DNA of 8,567 bases from JBBQBQ01 sp038317685 (GCA_038317685.1 JBBQBQ010000148.1:1-8567); one strand, 5' to 3'. Positions 1 to 7,300 are shown, counted from the stretch's first letter. Translations and numbers: made by a program. Notes: generated by a model from the letters alone, not told the origin.

Positions 1-724
1 GGTGCGCTGCCTTGTCCTTGAGCTGGGTAACCAGGGTGGAGAGGGCAGAGTAATCGTCATTTTCGGCCGCCTTCAGGCCGTTCGCCACCTGGGGAGAAAA
101 GACCAGATTGTAAATCGTCACCGGCGGCGGTGGACCCTCGTCGCACCCCCAGCCGAAGAGATCGCAGCCGGCGTCCTCGATGGCGGAAACGACCGCAGCT
201 CCGGCGTTGGCGAGAAATTCTGCGACCGCGGTAGCCGCATCGAGGAGGGCCTTGCCGAGCTTGATCAGCTCCTTGATCAGGCCGCAGACATCGACCGCTC
301 CTCCGGCCAATATCTGCAGGGCGGCGCAGACTGCCGCTTCGCCGAGGGAATAGGCGGCGCTCCAGTAGTCGCCGCTGCGGTAGTAGATGTAGGCGTCGAG
401 GACCATCCAGACCGAGGAAGGAATGCCGGCCTGGGAAGAAAGGTTCTGCCCCAGGGGGGAATTCTGGGCGTTGTCGATGCAGACGGCGATCTCCAGATCG
501 TTGCCGGCATTCCCCAGGCAGCGGATGAAGTCCATGGAATTTTTCAGGTCGTGGGAGGACACCGGCAGGGATCCGGCCACGCCGGGGTACTGTTCGATCT
601 TTTCGTAGAGGTTGACAAAGGTATCGAGGGCATCGCCCCGGGCCGGGGAGGGGGCGGCCAGCAGGCCGGCACTGAGGACCACGATACCCAACAGCAGACC
701 GCGCCAGGCAGAAAGAAGCGTCAT
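1..724 (-). CDS. Secreted protein of unknown function, 3' end outside window
   Basis: The frame starts at the ATG at 724-722 and stays open for 241 codons to the left edge, so the C-terminus is missing. The N-terminus is a clear signal peptide: Arg8, a hydrophobic stretch at residues 10-24, and a probable cleavage near APSPARG/DA (residues 24-32). The mature part has six cysteines (69, 82, 133, 147, 187, 194), enough for three disulfides, plus a long Ala/Leu-rich amphipathic helical stretch (about 123-182). A CDLFGWGC motif and a PPPP run (198-201) follow. I do not recognise a family. An AGGAGG ribosome binding site lies 5 nt upstream, and the ATG overlaps the stop of the preceding gene as ATGA, so translation is probably coupled. 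As the last visible gene of the TAXI lipoprotein run, it is probably periplasmic or exported. A longer minus-strand frame over 57-788 is out of phase, Arg-rich and not real. Confidence 0.8.
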   Translation of the reverse strand, partial: MTLLSAWRGLLLGIVVLSAGLLAAPSPARGDALDTFVNLYEKIEQYPGVAGSLPVSSHDLKNSMDFIRCLGNAGNDLEIAVCIDNAQNSPLGQNLSSQAGIPSSVWMVLDAYIYYRSGDYWSAAYSLGEAAVCAALQILAGGAVDVCGLIKELIKLGKALLDAATAVAEFLANAGAAVVSAIEDAGCDLFGWGCDEGPPPPVTIYNLVFSPQVANGLKAAENDDYSALSTLVTQLKDKAAH

Positions 725-1263
725 TGGCTCCTCCTCTTAGTCGCGTCCGGGTTGGGAAAAGAGAGCCTTTGCCCCTTTCTCTGGGCAAAGGACGTCTTCA
801 GTTCGCCGAGGGTTATCCGGGTCCCGTTGGGGGATTCCAGGATGGTACTGTCGGGCTTCTGCAGGAACTCCTTCCAGTTGGACACTTCGGCGATTTTGAA
901 GGCCGGACCGGACAGATTCGGCCGTTGCGAGAGACTCGCCAGGGGATGGCCGAGGGCTTTTTCCACCTCGGGCTGGACAAACCGGATCTGGCCGACGGTG
1001 ACCCGTCGTCCGGAGGGGAGTTCCACGGTCTCGCTGTCGGCGCCTTTCAAGGCCTGGCTCAGGTCGGCGGCCGTCCTGAGTAATTTGCCGCTGGCTGCAG
1101 GCTGAACCCGGAACGGGGCAGGAACCGGCAGGGCGACCGCTGGAGTCCGGAGCTTTTGGGCCACCAGGCTCAGCCGCCGGATATCTCCCAGGGCGACCCG
1201 GCGGCCGTTGGACAGTTCCACCAGATCGGTACTCGGCCTGGAGGTCAGGGCCTTGGCATCCAT
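721..1263 (-). CDS. Three-repeat protein of unknown function, probably the 3' part of an interrupted secreted-protein gene
   Basis: This is a 180-codon frame without its own signal peptide. It contains three copies of a roughly 16-residue motif, approximately [ST]-x-[VI]-[LV]-E-[LS]-x-[NS]-G-x-R-[VI]-[TA]-[LV]-G-[DQE]-[IL], at residues 13-28, 78-93 and 140-155, about 62-65 residues apart. The tail is basic (KRRSQ). I do not recognise the family; each repeat could form a short beta-hairpin followed by a helix. The assigned ATG (1263-1261) has no visible Shine-Dalgarno sequence; the bases before it are CTCGTACCCGGG. Upstream in the same phase are nine sense codons, a TAA (1293-1291), and then a 45-codon signal-peptide frame. 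The most economical reading is that 721-1428 was one secreted-protein gene of about 235 residues, now broken by a nonsense codon. Alternatives are a sequencing error or reinitiation after the TAA. Its TGA overlaps the next ATG. Confidence 0.65.
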   Translation of the reverse strand: MDAKALTSRPSTDLVELSNGRRVALGDIRRLSLVAQKLRTPAVALPVPAPFRVQPAASGKLLRTAADLSQALKGADSETVELPSGRRVTVGQIRFVQPEVEKALGHPLASLSQRPNLSGPAFKIAEVSNWKEFLQKPDSTILESPNGTRITLGELKTSFAQRKGQRLSFPNPDATKRRSQ

Positions 1264-1290
1264 CCCGGGTACGAGTTTTAGGATTTGGGG

Positions 1291-1428
1291 TTAGACGGCC
1301 ATCCCCGAAGGTGGCCCCGCAATCAGCGGCGGAGCCCCCCACCCGTGGGTTGGCAGGAACAGGCAGACCAGCAGTAACAGGCTCCAGACCCCGCAGAACA
1401 TCGGCTGGTTCGTTCCAGGTTTACTCAT
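1291..1428 (-). CDS. 45-residue signal-peptide frame, probable 5' part of the interrupted repeat-protein gene
   Basis: From the ATG at 1428 this encodes 45 residues: a polar start (MSKPGTNQPM), a strongly hydrophobic core (about residues 14-25, rich in Leu and Val), a probable signal peptidase I site after GWGA (about residue 32), and a short Pro/Gly-rich linker to TAA. An excellent GGGAGG ribosome binding site (1434-1439) sits 5 nt upstream, which favours this ATG over upstream starts that would overlap the TAXI gene. The product is almost only a signal peptide. After the TAA the same phase remains open and runs into the 180-codon repeat protein, which lacks a leader and a ribosome binding site. 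Each frame supplies what the other lacks, so I infer a single ancestral gene. It lies 64 bp below the TAXI lipoprotein gene and probably shares its transcript. A genuine small exported peptide cannot be excluded. Confidence 0.55.
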   Translation of the reverse strand: MSKPGTNQPMFCGVWSLLLLVCLFLPTHGWGAPPLIAGPPSGMAV

Positions 1429-1492
1429 GGGGACCTCCCGCGTTGGGGGAAAAGGGTATGACGCGGCGGCGACGGCCAGGAGGAATGCCCGG

Positions 1493-2503
1493 TCAGGGAG
1501 CCTTGGGGCTTTGGTCCTGGTCTTTCCAGAACTGCTTCGCACCAGGATGAAGCGGGATTGATACGCCGTTCAGCCCCTGGTTAATGGTCAGGTCCCTGAC
1601 TTCCGGGTATTGCCGGTGCAGTCGCTGCAGGGACGCTTCGCTGAAAAGGGCCTGCAAGGCCTGGTAGGTCGCCGCCTCGCTCACTCCGGAATTCGCCACC
1701 CAGAGCGCGGCATCCTGGAAGGAATGAATGGTCTGGGTTTGGCCGAAGTAGGTGCCCGAGGGGATGGTGACGGGGTTATAGAAGGGGTAAGTGGCAAAGA
1801 GGGCCGAGCTTTGCGCCGGTTGGTCGAGGTCCAGGAACCGAAGATGGACCTCTCGGGCCACACCCAACAGATATTCACTGGGAACGCCGACCTGGAGCCA
1901 AACCGCATCCAGGTTCCCGGCCCGCAGGTCATCGACCGCGATCTGATAACCGACATGGATGGGGATAATGTCGTTCCACATACCAAGGCATTTGAAATAG
2001 CGGCGGGCGGCGAGGGCCGAACCGGCTCCGGCCCCGCCGATGGCAATGCGCCGGCCGCGAAGGTTGCTGACGGTTTGGATGACGCTGCTGTGAAGAACGA
2101 TCAATTGGGCGGTGGCGCCGTAGAGCCGGGACAAGGCCTGAACATTTTTGGTGGGAGGCAGGCCGGTTTTCAACTCCCCCCTGGCTCCAAGGAAGGCGTC
2201 TCCGGCAAAGACCAAGCCCATGTCCAGCCTGCCGGACTCCACCCGGGTCAGGTTGTCGATGGACCCGCCGCTCTTCTCCACGGTGATTTGGCCCGACGGA
2301 AGCCCCGCATTGAGAACCTCGGCCAGCGCGGCCGCGATGACCTCGAAGGTCCCGCCTCTCGGGCCGCCGCCCAGCTTCAACGGGGAGGCGGGAGACTCCT
2401 GACGCTGGCAGGCGGCCAAGGCGACGATCAGCCCCGCCAATCCTACTCCCAGGAGCAGGAATCCGGACCGTTCACCCCAAAACCGCCTCAAGAATCCTGC
2501 CAT
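1493..2503 (-). CDS. TAXI-family TRAP-type solute-binding lipoprotein
   Basis: This 336-residue protein is of usual length for a TAXI (TRAP-associated extracytoplasmic immunogenic) solute receptor, which binds small organic acids or amino acids such as glutamate for a TRAP transporter. Residues 14-31 are a hydrophobic export signal ending in the lipobox LAAC, with Cys32 as the likely lipidated residue, so the protein is probably membrane-anchored in the periplasm. Family-like segments are the Gly-rich start GGGPRGGTFE (45-54), SGGSIDNLTRVESGRLDMGL (78-97), LRGRRIAIGGAGAGSALAA (148-166) and LRAGNLDAVWLQVGVPS (193-209). No TRAP membrane subunit (fused DctQM type) is adjacent, so it is an orphan here: its transporter lies elsewhere, or it serves as a sensor or scavenging protein. 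It heads a minus-strand run of exported-protein genes. GGGAG 8 nt upstream of the ATG may be the ribosome binding site. The ligand cannot be read from sequence. Confidence 0.88.
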   Translation of the reverse strand: MAGFLRRFWGERSGFLLLGVGLAGLIVALAACQRQESPASPLKLGGGPRGGTFEVIAAALAEVLNAGLPSGQITVEKSGGSIDNLTRVESGRLDMGLVFAGDAFLGARGELKTGLPPTKNVQALSRLYGATAQLIVLHSSVIQTVSNLRGRRIAIGGAGAGSALAARRYFKCLGMWNDIIPIHVGYQIAVDDLRAGNLDAVWLQVGVPSEYLLGVAREVHLRFLDLDQPAQSSALFATYPFYNPVTIPSGTYFGQTQTIHSFQDAALWVANSGVSEAATYQALQALFSEASLQRLHRQYPEVRDLTINQGLNGVSIPLHPGAKQFWKDQDQSPKAP

Positions 2504-2548
2504 CCGTCCTGCTCCCTCGATTGCTTTACGGGCCTTTCATCTGGCCCA

Positions 2549-2576
2549 AGTATAGAGAAAAATTCTCGGGGGACAA
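2549..2576 (-). promoter_or_regulatory. Sigma-70-like promoter with palindromic spacer for the TAXI lipoprotein run
   Basis: On the minus strand, TTGTCC (2576-2571, 4/6 to the -35 consensus) and TATACT (2554-2549, 5/6 to the -10) are separated by 16 bp. Transcription would start near 2541, about 38 nt before the TAXI gene. The spacer contains GAGAA-AAA-TTCTC (2555-2567), a perfect 5-bp inverted repeat placed where a repressor could block RNA polymerase. This is a sequence match only; no regulator is identified. Confidence 0.5.
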
Positions 2577-2697
2577 TTGATTATTAAGGACCCAGAATTT
2601 TTTCCGGTCGCGACCCTGGAGTTTCTGGTGGAGGGATCCGGGCTAAACTGTTAATCTTGAATCCAAACAAGGGTGGACGGTGAAGGCGGAGGCGGCG

Positions 2698-3426
2698 ATG
2701 AGCGGGGCAACGGCAAAGGCAAGGCAGCGGCATCGGTTGAGGTTCGGCCTCAGCGCGTCGATCCTCGGTCTCTCTCTGCTGTTGGCGATGCCGGCTGCCG
2801 CGAAGATTTTCAAGTACGTCGATGCGAAAGGGACGACAGTCTTTGTCGATGACGAATCGTTGATCCCGCAGCAATTTCGCTCCCAGACCAAGAGCTATCA
2901 TCAGGAGTCTGATGATCTGAGCCCTGAGGAACGGGCGGCGGAAGTCGAGCGTCGCCGGGAACAAAAACAGGCTGAAGAGGAACAGAGCGAGGCCAGGCAA
3001 ACCCAGGGCAAAATGGAACGGCTCCTCCAGGCGCTGGAAACCCCGGTCACCATCCGCGGCAACCAGGTGCTGGTCCCCGTCGAAGTCGGGTACGGGCAGA
3101 AGCGGGCCAAGGTCATGCTTCTCCTGGATACCGGCGCCAGCCATACGGTCTTTTACGACAACGCCATCGCTTCCCTGGAGGTTCCCGTCGATGCCGGTCG
3201 GGAAAGCCGGGCCCAGGTGGCGGGGGGGTATGTCATCAGGAACCAAATCGTCAAGTTCCGGTTCCTGCGCATCGGTCCCTTCGAAGCCAAGAACATCACC
3301 TCGGCCGTGATCAAAAATATCGATCCTTCAGGAACCATGGGCGGATTGCTCGGCATGGATTTTCTGCGGGGAATGGACTATCAGATCGACTACAGCAGCC
3401 AGATGATCCGTTGGCAACCCCGCTGA
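2698..3426 (+). CDS. Periplasmic retropepsin-like aspartic protease with DUF4124 domain
   Basis: A 242-residue exported protein. Residues 12-35 form a signal peptide (basic RHRLRF, Leu-rich core, cleavage near MPAAA/K). A DUF4124-like segment follows (36-60; KIFKYVDAKGTTVFVDD), then a charged, probably coiled-coil helix (74-110). The C-terminal half is a clan AA aspartic protease domain: LLLDTGASHTVF carries the catalytic Asp144 in DTGAS, and GGLLGMDFL (215-223) is the typical distal motif. With one Asp motif it would act as a homodimer, like retropepsins. The substrate is unknown; proteolysis is inferred from the family. I chose the ATG at 2698 because GGAGG (2688-2692) lies 5 nt upstream. 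An in-phase GTG at 2680 would add six residues and is the alternative. It is divergent from the TAXI gene and followed by 149 bp before the next gene. Confidence 0.85.
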   Translation: MSGATAKARQRHRLRFGLSASILGLSLLLAMPAAAKIFKYVDAKGTTVFVDDESLIPQQFRSQTKSYHQESDDLSPEERAAEVERRREQKQAEEEQSEARQTQGKMERLLQALETPVTIRGNQVLVPVEVGYGQKRAKVMLLLDTGASHTVFYDNAIASLEVPVDAGRESRAQVAGGYVIRNQIVKFRFLRIGPFEAKNITSAVIKNIDPSGTMGGLLGMDFLRGMDYQIDYSSQMIRWQPR

Positions 3427-3512
3427 TCCCCCCTCCCGTTCCATTCCATTCCATTTCGGGTCCCTTCCTTCCTCCTCCTCCGTCCGCATGGCGGAAATTC
3501 ACCATTTCGCCC

Positions 3513-3542
3513 TTGCCGGGGTGATTCGAACACGGTTATATT
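3513..3542 (+). promoter_or_regulatory. Candidate promoter for the response regulator-hypF pair
   Basis: TTGCCG (3513-3518) and TATATT (3537-3542) match the sigma-70 -35 and -10 boxes at 4/6 and 5/6, with an 18-bp spacer. Transcription would start about 26 nt before the regulator ATG. No sigma-54 GG-N10-GC element stands out here, so the regulator does not obviously control its own promoter. Prediction by eye only. Confidence 0.4.
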
Positions 3543-3575
3543 GTCAGCCTGTTGACCCCGACCCGGAGTGAACCA

Positions 3576-4961
3576 ATGGAAAAGATTCTGATCGTCGATG
3601 ACGAGGCCTTTATCCGCGAAAACCTCGAGCGCATCCTCGCCGAAGACGGCTACCGGGCTTATTCAACCGATAACGGGGAAGAGGCGCTCAAACAGGTCGG
3701 CGAGGAGGACGTTGACCTGGTCCTGCTCGATCTGAATCTCGGGAACCAGAGCGGGCTGGAGGTTCTCAAGGAATTGCGCGACCTCGATCCCGAGGTCCTG
3801 GTGATCATTATCACCGGCTACGGCACCGTGGAAAGCGCTGTGGAGGCTCTGAAGATGGGAGCCTACGATTACATCAAGAAACCCTTCAAGGCGGATGCGA
3901 TCCGTCTCATCGTGCGCCTGGCGTTGGAGACCCAGCATTTGCGCCGCGAGGTGCGGCATCTGCGGCGTGAAGGGCGGGAGAAGGGGCTGCCGGGGGCCGA
4001 CATGGTCGGTGCCAGCCCGGGGCTGCTGCAGGTTTATCATCAGATCCGGGAGGTCGCCAAGCATGAGACCGCGACGGTCCTGATTACCGGGGAGAGCGGC
4101 ACCGGTAAGGAACTGGTCGCCCGAGGGATTCACAACCTGTCACCGCGGAGTGCCCGGCCCTTCATCGAAATCAATTGCGGGTCGCTCCCCTTCAACCTTC
4201 TGGAGACGGAACTTTTCGGCCACGAACGAGGCGCCTTTACCGACGCCAAGAATCGCAAGACCGGACTCTTTGAGGAGGCCAACGGCGGCACGGTTTTCCT
4301 CGACGAGATCGGCGAGATGGATCTCAACCTGCAGGTCAAGCTGTTGCGGGTGCTGGAGGATCGCAAAATTCGCCGCTTGGGAGGGACACGGTTGATCGAG
4401 ATCGACGTGCGGGTGATCGCGGCGACCAACCGCAATCTCAAAGCCGCCATCGAAGCAAAAACCTTTAGGGAAGACCTTTATTACCGCCTCAACGTTTTTC
4501 CGATCCACGTCCCGCCTCTGCGTGAGCGTCGCGAAGACCTGCCGCCGCTCCTCGACTATTTTTTACGCCGGTTCGGGCGGGAGTTCAACAAGCCGATCCG
4601 CGAGATTTCCCGGGAAGCCCTCGATCTGCTGATGCGCTACCACTGGCCCGGAAATGTTCGGGAACTGCGCAACGTGGTCGAACGGATCTGCATCATGTGC
4701 CATGACGAGGTGATCCGCCCCGAGGCGCTTCCCGGCGAGATCTGGGGGGCGGCTCCCAGCAAGGAGGCCCCCTTTGCCTTTGAAATTCCCCCCGAAGGGA
4801 TCGTGCTGGAGGAGTTGGTGGGGGAGATCGAAAAGGAGCTGATCGCCAAGGCGCTGCGGATCACCGGCGGGAATATCGCCAAGACCTCACGGCTGCTCAA
4901 TGTGCCGCGCGGCACCCTGCGCTACAAGGTCGAGAAGTATCGCCTGGAAGCTTTATCCTGA
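3576..4961 (+). CDS. NtrC-family sigma-54-dependent response regulator
   Basis: A 461-residue three-domain activator of usual length. The receiver domain (1-118) keeps the acidic pair Asp8/Asp9, phosphoacceptor Asp52 (LLDLNL), Thr80 and Lys102 (KKPF), so it should be phosphorylated by a histidine kinase. The AAA+ sigma-54 interaction domain (about 143-372) has Walker A GESGTGKE (172-179), the sigma-54 contact loop as GAFTDA (219-224, instead of the commoner GAFTGA), and Walker B with FLDE (241-244). The C-terminus carries a Fis-type helix-turn-helix (about 429-452; GGNIAKTSRLLNVPRGTLRY). I chose the ATG at 3576, with GGAG 7 nt upstream; an in-phase TTG at 3552 would add eight non-conserved residues. 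hypF starts 7 bp after its stop, so the two are probably co-transcribed. That suggests a HoxA/HupR-like role in hydrogenase control, but this rests on context alone. No partner kinase is in the window. Confidence 0.95.
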   Translation: MEKILIVDDEAFIRENLERILAEDGYRAYSTDNGEEALKQVGEEDVDLVLLDLNLGNQSGLEVLKELRDLDPEVLVIIITGYGTVESAVEALKMGAYDYIKKPFKADAIRLIVRLALETQHLRREVRHLRREGREKGLPGADMVGASPGLLQVYHQIREVAKHETATVLITGESGTGKELVARGIHNLSPRSARPFIEINCGSLPFNLLETELFGHERGAFTDAKNRKTGLFEEANGGTVFLDEIGEMDLNLQVKLLRVLEDRKIRRLGGTRLIEIDVRVIAATNRNLKAAIEAKTFREDLYYRLNVFPIHVPPLRERREDLPPLLDYFLRRFGREFNKPIREISREALDLLMRYHWPGNVRELRNVVERICIMCHDEVIRPEALPGEIWGAAPSKEAPFAFEIPPEGIVLEELVGEIEKELIAKALRITGGNIAKTSRLLNVPRGTLRYKVEKYRLEALS

Positions 4962-4968
4962 GTTCGGC

Positions 4969-7242
4969 ATGGACACAGATATCCAAAGACAGCGGGTCCT
5001 CATCGAAGGGATTGTCCAAGGGGTCGGTTTTCGTCCCTTCGTTTATCAGATCGCCCGAAAATGGCGGATCAGCGGCTGGGTGCGCAACGACAGCCGGGGG
5101 GTGACGGTCGAAGCGGAAGGGCCCCTGCCGCGTCTGGCCGGTTTTCTCTGGGCGCTGCGTTCCGACATCCCGCCCCTGGCTTCCGTCAGCCGCTTCGAAC
5201 TGACTCCCCTGCCGGCGACGGGGGCCGAAGGCTTTGTCATCCTGACCAGTGAGGCCGGGATCGAACCTGCCGCCCAGATCGCCCCCGACAGCACCGTTTG
5301 CGGCGACTGTCTGGGGGAACTCTTCGACCCGAAAGATCGGCGTTACCGGTACCCTTTCGTCAATTGTACCAATTGCGGTCCCCGCTACACCATTGTCACC
5401 GGTGTCCCTTACGACCGGCCCCTGACGACGATGGCTCCCTTCACCATGTGCCAGGCCTGCAGCCTTGAATACGCCGATCCGGCCTCGCGCCGTTTCCATG
5501 CCCAGCCGAACGCCTGCCCGGTCTGCGGGCCTCGACTGCGGCTCCTGGACCGGCACGGGCAGGAACTCCCCGATGACCCTTTGGCAACCGCGGTGGCCTG
5601 GTTGCAGGCCGGACGGATCGTCGCCATCAAGGGGCTGGGCGGCTACCATCTGGCCGTCGATGCCGGCAACGGAGCGGCGGTGGCCGAACTGCGCCGCCGC
5701 AAGGAACGGGACGAGAAGCCCTTCGCCTTGATGTCGGCGGGGAGTGCCGAGGTTCTCCGCTATGCAATTGCTGAGGAAGCGGAACTGCGGCTGCTCGGGG
5801 GGCCGGAACGCCCGATCGTGCTCCTGCGGCAGAAGCAAGGGCATGCCATTGCCTCCGAGGTGGCCCCCAACAACCGCTACTTCGGGGTGATGCTCGCCTA
5901 CACCCCTCTGCATCATCTGCTGTTGCAGGATCACTTCCCGGCCCTGGTGATGACCAGCGGCAACCGTTCCGATGAACCGATCGCCTTTGAAGATGCCGAA
6001 GCCGAAGGGCGGCTGGCGGGGATTGCCGATGCCTTCCTGGTTCACGACCGGGCGATTCATACCCGGACCGATGACTCCATCGCCCGCATCATGGCCGGGC
6101 AGGCGTTGTTGCTGCGCCGCTCCCGGGGCTACGTGCCGCGGGGTATCTTCCTGCCGAAGGTCCAGCCGGAGGTTTTGGCGGTCGGCGCCGAATTGAAGTC
6201 GACAGTCTGTCTGACTCGGGAAGATCGGGCTTTTTTCAGTCAGCATATCGGCGATCTGCAGAACGCCGAGGTCTATGAATCCTTCACCCGAACCATCGAC
6301 CATCTTGAGGGAATCTTCGGTGTCAGGCCTGAGATTGTCGCCCACGATCTCCATCCCGACTACTGGTCGACCCGCTATGCGCTGGAACGGACAGGCGTCC
6401 AGCGGGTGGCGGTACAGCATCATCATGCCCATCTGGTCAGTTGCCTGGCGGAAAATGGTGTCGAAGAGGAGACGCTCGGGGTGATCTTCGACGGCACCGG
6501 TTATGGAGACGACGGAACGATCTGGGGAGGGGAGTTCCTCATCGGGAATGCCGCCGGCTATCGACGAGCCGGGCACTTCGCCTATCTGCCCCTGCCTGGA
6601 GGCGATGCGGCCATTCGTGAACCGCGGCGCATGGCCCTCAGTCTGCTCCATCAGGCCTACGGCCGGGATCTCCCCGATCTTCCCATGGTTCGCTCGATTC
6701 CAGACCGGGAACGGCAGGTCTTTCTGCAGATGATCGAGAAAGGGGTCAATTCTCCCCTGGCATCAAGCTGTGGAAGGCTCTTCGATGGAATTGCCGCCCT
6801 GGTCGGTTTACGGGAGCGGGTCAGCTACGAGGGGCAGGCGGCGTTGGAACTGGAGATGGCGGCCGAACCCCTTGAGCCCGGGGGGTATCCCTACGATCTG
6901 CGGGACGAGAAGGGGATGCTGGTCTTTGACCCGGCGGTCATGACCCGTGCGATCGTCGGGGACCTGCAATCCGGGGTTCCTGCGGGAGTGGTGAGCGCGC
7001 GCTTTCATACAACCATGGCTTGGCTGATCACCGAAGTCTGTGCCGTGCTGCGGAATGCCCATGGAATTTCCGGAGTGGCCCTGTCCGGGGGAGTCTTCCA
7101 GAATCGGCTTCTGACCGAAACCGTAATTCCGCTTCTCGAACGAGGCGGATTCAGCGTTTATCGCCACTGCCGGGTCCCTCCCAACGACGGCGGATTGGCC
7201 CTCGGACAGGCCGTTATTGCCGGACGGAGACGGGACGGCTGA
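4969..7242 (+). CDS. hypF: Carbamoyltransferase HypF, [NiFe]-hydrogenase maturation
   Basis: HypF uses carbamoyl phosphate and ATP to make carbamoyl-adenylate and passes the carbamoyl group to the C-terminal Cys of HypE. There it is dehydrated to the cyanide ligand of the hydrogenase NiFe centre. At 757 residues it is full length. In order: an acylphosphatase domain (about 6-96; VQGVGFRPFVY, catalytic Arg22 and Asn40); two zinc-finger pairs (Cys111/114 with Cys133/136, Cys161/164 with Cys183/186); a YrdC-like nucleotide-binding domain (about 200-390; KGLGGYHLAVDA); and a Kae1-like transferase domain (about 400-750) with the metal-binding HHHAH (484-488), FDGTGYGDDG, SGGVFQN (706-712) and NDGGLALGQ. 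The ATG lies 7 bp after the regulator stop and has only a weak ribosome binding site, so translational coupling is likely. No other hyp or hydrogenase structural gene is nearby, so maturation must rely on genes elsewhere. Confidence 0.97.
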   Translation: MDTDIQRQRVLIEGIVQGVGFRPFVYQIARKWRISGWVRNDSRGVTVEAEGPLPRLAGFLWALRSDIPPLASVSRFELTPLPATGAEGFVILTSEAGIEPAAQIAPDSTVCGDCLGELFDPKDRRYRYPFVNCTNCGPRYTIVTGVPYDRPLTTMAPFTMCQACSLEYADPASRRFHAQPNACPVCGPRLRLLDRHGQELPDDPLATAVAWLQAGRIVAIKGLGGYHLAVDAGNGAAVAELRRRKERDEKPFALMSAGSAEVLRYAIAEEAELRLLGGPERPIVLLRQKQGHAIASEVAPNNRYFGVMLAYTPLHHLLLQDHFPALVMTSGNRSDEPIAFEDAEAEGRLAGIADAFLVHDRAIHTRTDDSIARIMAGQALLLRRSRGYVPRGIFLPKVQPEVLAVGAELKSTVCLTREDRAFFSQHIGDLQNAEVYESFTRTIDHLEGIFGVRPEIVAHDLHPDYWSTRYALERTGVQRVAVQHHHAHLVSCLAENGVEEETLGVIFDGTGYGDDGTIWGGEFLIGNAAGYRRAGHFAYLPLPGGDAAIREPRRMALSLLHQAYGRDLPDLPMVRSIPDRERQVFLQMIEKGVNSPLASSCGRLFDGIAALVGLRERVSYEGQAALELEMAAEPLEPGGYPYDLRDEKGMLVFDPAVMTRAIVGDLQSGVPAGVVSARFHTTMAWLITEVCAVLRNAHGISGVALSGGVFQNRLLTETVIPLLERGGFSVYRHCRVPPNDGGLALGQAVIAGRRRDG

Positions 7243-7256
7243 TTCGGAATGGTGGC

Positions 7257-7300
7257 GGCCGGTGAGGGTTCGCCCGGCCCGGTCAGGGTGAGTCTTTTTT
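7257..7300 (+). terminator. Possible weak terminator after hypF
   Basis: GGCC (7257-7260) pairs with GGCC (7276-7279), and inside it GGG-TTCG-CCC (7266-7275) forms a stem with a stable UUCG loop, with a 5-nt bulge between. A T6 run follows at 7295-7300, but 15 nt beyond the stem, which is too far for a textbook intrinsic terminator. It lies 15 bp after the hypF stop. It may be an imperfect terminator or an mRNA 3'-end stabiliser. Confidence 0.3.

Noticed and set aside
57..788. A 243-codon minus-strand frame overlapping the secreted protein at 1-724
   Set aside because: It is Arg/Pro/Gly-rich and out of phase with the frame that has the signal peptide and the AGGAGG site.
2..1105. A 367-codon plus-strand frame across the left block
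   Set aside because: It is antisense to two minus-strand genes that have signal-peptide or repeat structure, good ribosome binding sites and an ATGA overlap; its own composition is Gly/Arg-rich and it has no domain.
1610..2587. A 325-codon plus-strand frame opposite the TAXI gene
   Set aside because: The minus strand encodes a clear lipoprotein of known family; this frame is an antisense shadow.
3441..3455. Three tandem CCATT units between the protease and regulator genes
   Set aside because: Only three short copies in a pyrimidine-rich spacer; too little to call a functional or phase-variable repeat.
4897..6651. A 584-codon open frame antisense to hypF
   Set aside because: It lies opposite strongly conserved HypF coding sequence, has no recognisable domain, and shows the Gly/Arg/Gln-rich composition typical of GC-rich antisense frames.
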